Below, piece by piece: positions 8,612 to 10,221 of a stretch of 10,221 bases of DNA (its first letter is position 1; each line of letters starts with the position of its first letter). The notes beneath the pieces were generated by a model, which ran no database searches, was not told where the DNA came from, and saw only the letters and a program-made list of their open reading frames with translations. Source of the stretch: Flavobacteriaceae bacterium UBA5079 (GTDB lineage: Bacteria > Bacteroidota > Bacteroidia > Flavobacteriales > Flavobacteriaceae); assembly GCA_002414705.1 (NCBI GenBank), contig DIAL01000001.1:6077-16297 (forward strand), given 5' to 3'. The position numbers and the translations under genes were made by a program.

Positions 8612-8628
8612 TACAGACTAATTATTTA
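8593..8628. repeat. Three alternating inverted copies of an 8-base AT motif at the convergent gene ends
   Basis: ATTATTTA (8593-8600), its exact reverse complement TAAATAAT (8605-8612) and ATTATTTA again (8621-8628) can form two mutually exclusive 8-bp hairpins. One has a GGGC loop and the other an 8-base loop. They cover the last codons of the small protein gene and both stop codons. A weak two-way transcription end is possible, but the stems are AT-only and no T-run follows. Confidence 0.35.
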
Positions 8629-9208
8629 AGTCGAAAAGCTTCTTTACATACTTTCCGATAACATCGAATTCTAAATTTACTTTAGTTCCCTTTTTAAAAG
8701 TGCTAAAGTTTGTAAATTCATACGTGTAAGGAATAATAGCAACACTAAAACTATTTTTTAGAGAATTTATAACGGTTAAACTCACGCCATTAATAGTAAT
8801 AGATCCTTTTTCAATGGTTATATTATTGAGTTTGTCATCATATTCAAACGTAAAGATCCAACTGCCTGAAGCTTCTTCCACACCTGTACAAATTGCAGTC
8901 TGATCCACATGCCCTTGAACTATATGACCATCCAAACGCGCTCCTAATGTCATAGCACGTTCTAAATTAACTAAATCTCCCACTTTTAAATCAGAGATAT
9001 TGGTCTTTTTTATAGTTTCATCAATAGCTGTAACGGTATAATTATCACCTTCAATTTTCACAACCGTTAAACAAACACCGTTATGAGCTACACTCTGATC
9101 TATTTTTAATTCAGAAGTTATCTTGGAGTTAACCGTTATATGAAGATTTTGGTCTTCTTTTTCTAATTGTTGGATGCTGCCAATATCTTCTATGATGCCA
9201 GTAAACAT
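8618..9208 (-). CDS. ribE: Riboflavin synthase, alpha subunit
   Basis: Catalyses the last step of riboflavin synthesis, the dismutation of two 6,7-dimethyl-8-ribityllumazine molecules to riboflavin and 5-amino-6-ribitylamino-uracil, in the cytoplasm. The 196 residues are a typical full length and show the internal duplication of the family (two lumazine-binding domains). Domain 1 (about 1-97) opens with MFTGIIEDIG and holds VAHNGVCLTV at 40-49. Domain 2 (about 98-190) holds GHVD at 99-102 and ITINGVSLTV at 137-146. The conserved MFTGIIE start fixes the ATG at 9206-9208. The gene is divergent from pdxA with 60 bases between starts, an arrangement I recall from other flavobacteria. No FMN riboswitch fits in that short spacer. 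Its 3' end meets the PID-CTERM-like gene tail to tail. Bacteroidota genomes sometimes list this gene as ribC. Confidence 0.95.
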   Translation of the reverse strand: MFTGIIEDIGSIQQLEKEDQNLHITVNSKITSELKIDQSVAHNGVCLTVVKIEGDNYTVTAIDETIKKTNISDLKVGDLVNLERAMTLGARLDGHIVQGHVDQTAICTGVEEASGSWIFTFEYDDKLNNITIEKGSITINGVSLTVINSLKNSFSVAIIPYTYEFTNFSTFKKGTKVNLEFDVIGKYVKKLFDLNN

Positions 9209-9226
9209 AAGTATGGATTATTTAGT

Positions 9227-9234
9227 TAAATTTG
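9227..9234 (+). promoter_or_regulatory. -7 promoter box for pdxA
   Basis: TAAATTTG matches TAnnTTTG exactly and lies 34 bases before the pdxA ATG. No clear -33 TTG is found at the usual distance. Confidence 0.45.
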
Positions 9235-9239
9235 CAAAA

Positions 9240-9247
9240 CAAAATTA
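9240..9247 (-). promoter_or_regulatory. -7 promoter box for ribE
   Basis: On the minus strand the bases read TAATTTTG, an exact TAnnTTTG match, 31 bases before the ribE ATG. No TTG lies at the usual -33 distance. It is 5 bases from the opposing pdxA box. Confidence 0.45.
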
Positions 9248-9268
9248 CAAACAAAAGTTAGTTAATTA

Positions 9269-10221
9269 ATGAGGAAAGCAGAAAATGTTATCGTAGGAAT
9301 CTCTATTGGAGATTTAAATGGTATTGGTGGTGAAATTGTTTTAAAGACGTTGGAAGATGTTAGAATGTTGGAATTTTTTACACCAGTAATTTTTGCGTCC
9401 GCTAAAACCATTACTTTTTTGAAAAACCATTTTGAATTAGACATTAATTTTAATGGTATTAATAGTTTAGATCAAATTATTAGTGGAAAAGTTAATGTTT
9501 TCAATGTCTGGAACGACCGTGTGGACATTAATTTTGGACAAGAAGATCCTGCTATTGGTGAGTTTGCCATAAAATCACTATTTGCAGCAACAAAAGCTTT
9601 AAAGGATAATGCTATAGATGTTTTAGTAACAGCACCAATAAACAAACACACTATTCAATCTGAAGCGTTTAATTTCCCAGGTCATACAGATTATCTTGCT
9701 CAAGAATTAGATGGCGAAAGTTTAATGTTTATGATTGCTAATGATCTGCGAATTGGTTTATTAACAGATCATGTTCCAGTAAAGGACATAGCAAGTCACA
9801 TAACACCAGAATTAATAGAAAGTAAAGTTAATACATTAGAGTATGTAGTTGCAAGTTTAAGAATGAATAAACCGATTAAGTATTTGATTAAGAAATTAGA
9901 TACTCTTAACTATTCAATCAATTACAAATTAAATAGATACTCACTTAAAAAGAATAGTAAGTTTCCAAGAGTAGAGTTCTATTGTTTTAATCAATATGCT
10001 AAGAACAACACACACGCACACATTTATGTATCCGTTCCAAATTGCTATGAATATAAAGATGTAATCAATCTTATGAAAAGAGAGTTTATTAAATTAGACC
10101 ATAGAAAGAAACCGAAGTTTGATATTCATAAAGACGATGTTAAAGATGAAGATTACTATGCGATTTATAGTGCAAGAGAGTTTAAGAATGATAATTCAAT
10201 CAAAAGTCAAAATACATTCAC
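9269..10221 (+). CDS. pdxA: PdxA (4-hydroxythreonine-4-phosphate dehydrogenase) N-terminal part fused in frame to a HUH Rep-like segment; runs off the window
   Basis: PdxA oxidises 4-phosphooxy-L-threonine in the DXP-dependent pyridoxal phosphate pathway. Residues 1-190 are clearly PdxA: GDLNGIGGE at 14-22, a PINK motif at 123-126, GHTDY at 138-142, and TDHVPVKD with His168, the first of three metal-ligand histidines known from E. coli PdxA. Family homology continues through ITPELIESKVNTL. After residue 190 the expected NPHxGD and YHDQGL motifs, with the other two metal histidines, are absent. Instead 127 unrelated residues follow in the same frame, without a stop, to the window edge. As written, the product cannot be an active dehydrogenase. 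The ATG at 9269 gives the usual flavobacterial start, MRKAENVIVGIS. Whether the fusion is real or an assembly join cannot be decided here. Confidence 0.85.
   Translation, partial: MRKAENVIVGISIGDLNGIGGEIVLKTLEDVRMLEFFTPVIFASAKTITFLKNHFELDINFNGINSLDQIISGKVNVFNVWNDRVDINFGQEDPAIGEFAIKSLFAATKALKDNAIDVLVTAPINKHTIQSEAFNFPGHTDYLAQELDGESLMFMIANDLRIGLLTDHVPVKDIASHITPELIESKVNTLEYVVASLRMNKPIKYLIKKLDTLNYSINYKLNRYSLKKNSKFPRVEFYCFNQYAKNNTHAHIYVSVPNCYEYKDVINLMKREFIKLDHRKKPKFDIHKDDVKDEDYYAIYSAREFKNDNSIKSQNTF
9839..10219 (+). other. HUH replication-endonuclease-like region, possible phage or plasmid origin
   Basis: Residues 191-317 of the pdxA frame show the motif order of HUH single-strand endonucleases (Rep proteins that start rolling-circle replication). 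First is a strand, YVVASLRMNKP (192-202), in the motif 1 position. Next is HAHIYVSVP with His249 and His251 as the candidate metal pair. Then YYAIYSAREF, with Tyr296, Tyr297 or Tyr300 as candidate nicking tyrosine and Arg303 where many Reps have Lys. The segment is very basic, and all six of its arginine codons are AGA, whereas the PdxA part mixes AGG, AGA, CGT and CGA. The family is inferred from motifs only. The C-terminus is cut by the window end. Confidence 0.5.

Noticed and set aside
9262..9444. Minus-strand open frame over the pdxA start
   Set aside because: Antisense to well-conserved PdxA sequence; no domain.
1..10221. CRISPR arrays, tRNA or rRNA genes, transposase genes
   Set aside because: No regularly spaced repeats, no tRNA- or rRNA-like sequence and no transposase motifs were seen on either strand.

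Overview
The window looks like chromosomal DNA of a marine-type member of the Flavobacteriaceae (Bacteroidota). The evidence is AT-rich coding sequence, Bacteroidota-type -7 promoter boxes (TAnnTTTG), a TamB/TamL pair with TamL as a lipoprotein, a type IX secretion type B sorting domain, and a PID-CTERM-like small protein. Most of the window is core genome. Two places carry hybrid genes that core annotation does not explain.

Layout. Positions 2-4687 (+) hold the 3' part of tamB, whose N-terminus lies outside the window. It is followed 27 bases later by a complete tamL (4715-6997, +). Together they form the two-part outer-membrane translocation and assembly module: TamB spans the periplasm and TamL is the Omp85-family barrel. 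Positions 7176-8158 look like a broken hybrid gene. Its head is a signal peptide plus the start of a TPR-like helical protein. A one-base frame change near 7383 then leads into the C-terminal end of a large T9SS-secreted surface protein (Ig-like modules and a CHU_C/type B sorting domain).

After a 261-base AT-rich spacer with two promoter-like boxes comes a 63-residue secreted proline-rich peptide (8420-8611, +) with a PID-CTERM-like C-terminus. It converges tail-to-tail, 6 bases apart, with ribE (8618-9208, -), which encodes riboflavin synthase. ribE is divergent from pdxA (9269 onward, +), and the -7-like boxes of the two genes lie 5 bases apart in their 60-base spacer.

The most unusual feature is at the right edge. 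The pdxA reading frame is normal for about 190 residues, up to and including the first metal-ligand histidine. It then passes, without a stop or frameshift, into about 127 residues unlike PdxA. That segment carries the motif order of a HUH rolling-circle replication endonuclease (YVVASLR strand, HAH, YYAIYSAR). It may be an assembly chimera, an insertion of phage or plasmid DNA into pdxA, or a recombination product. The window ends before this can be settled.
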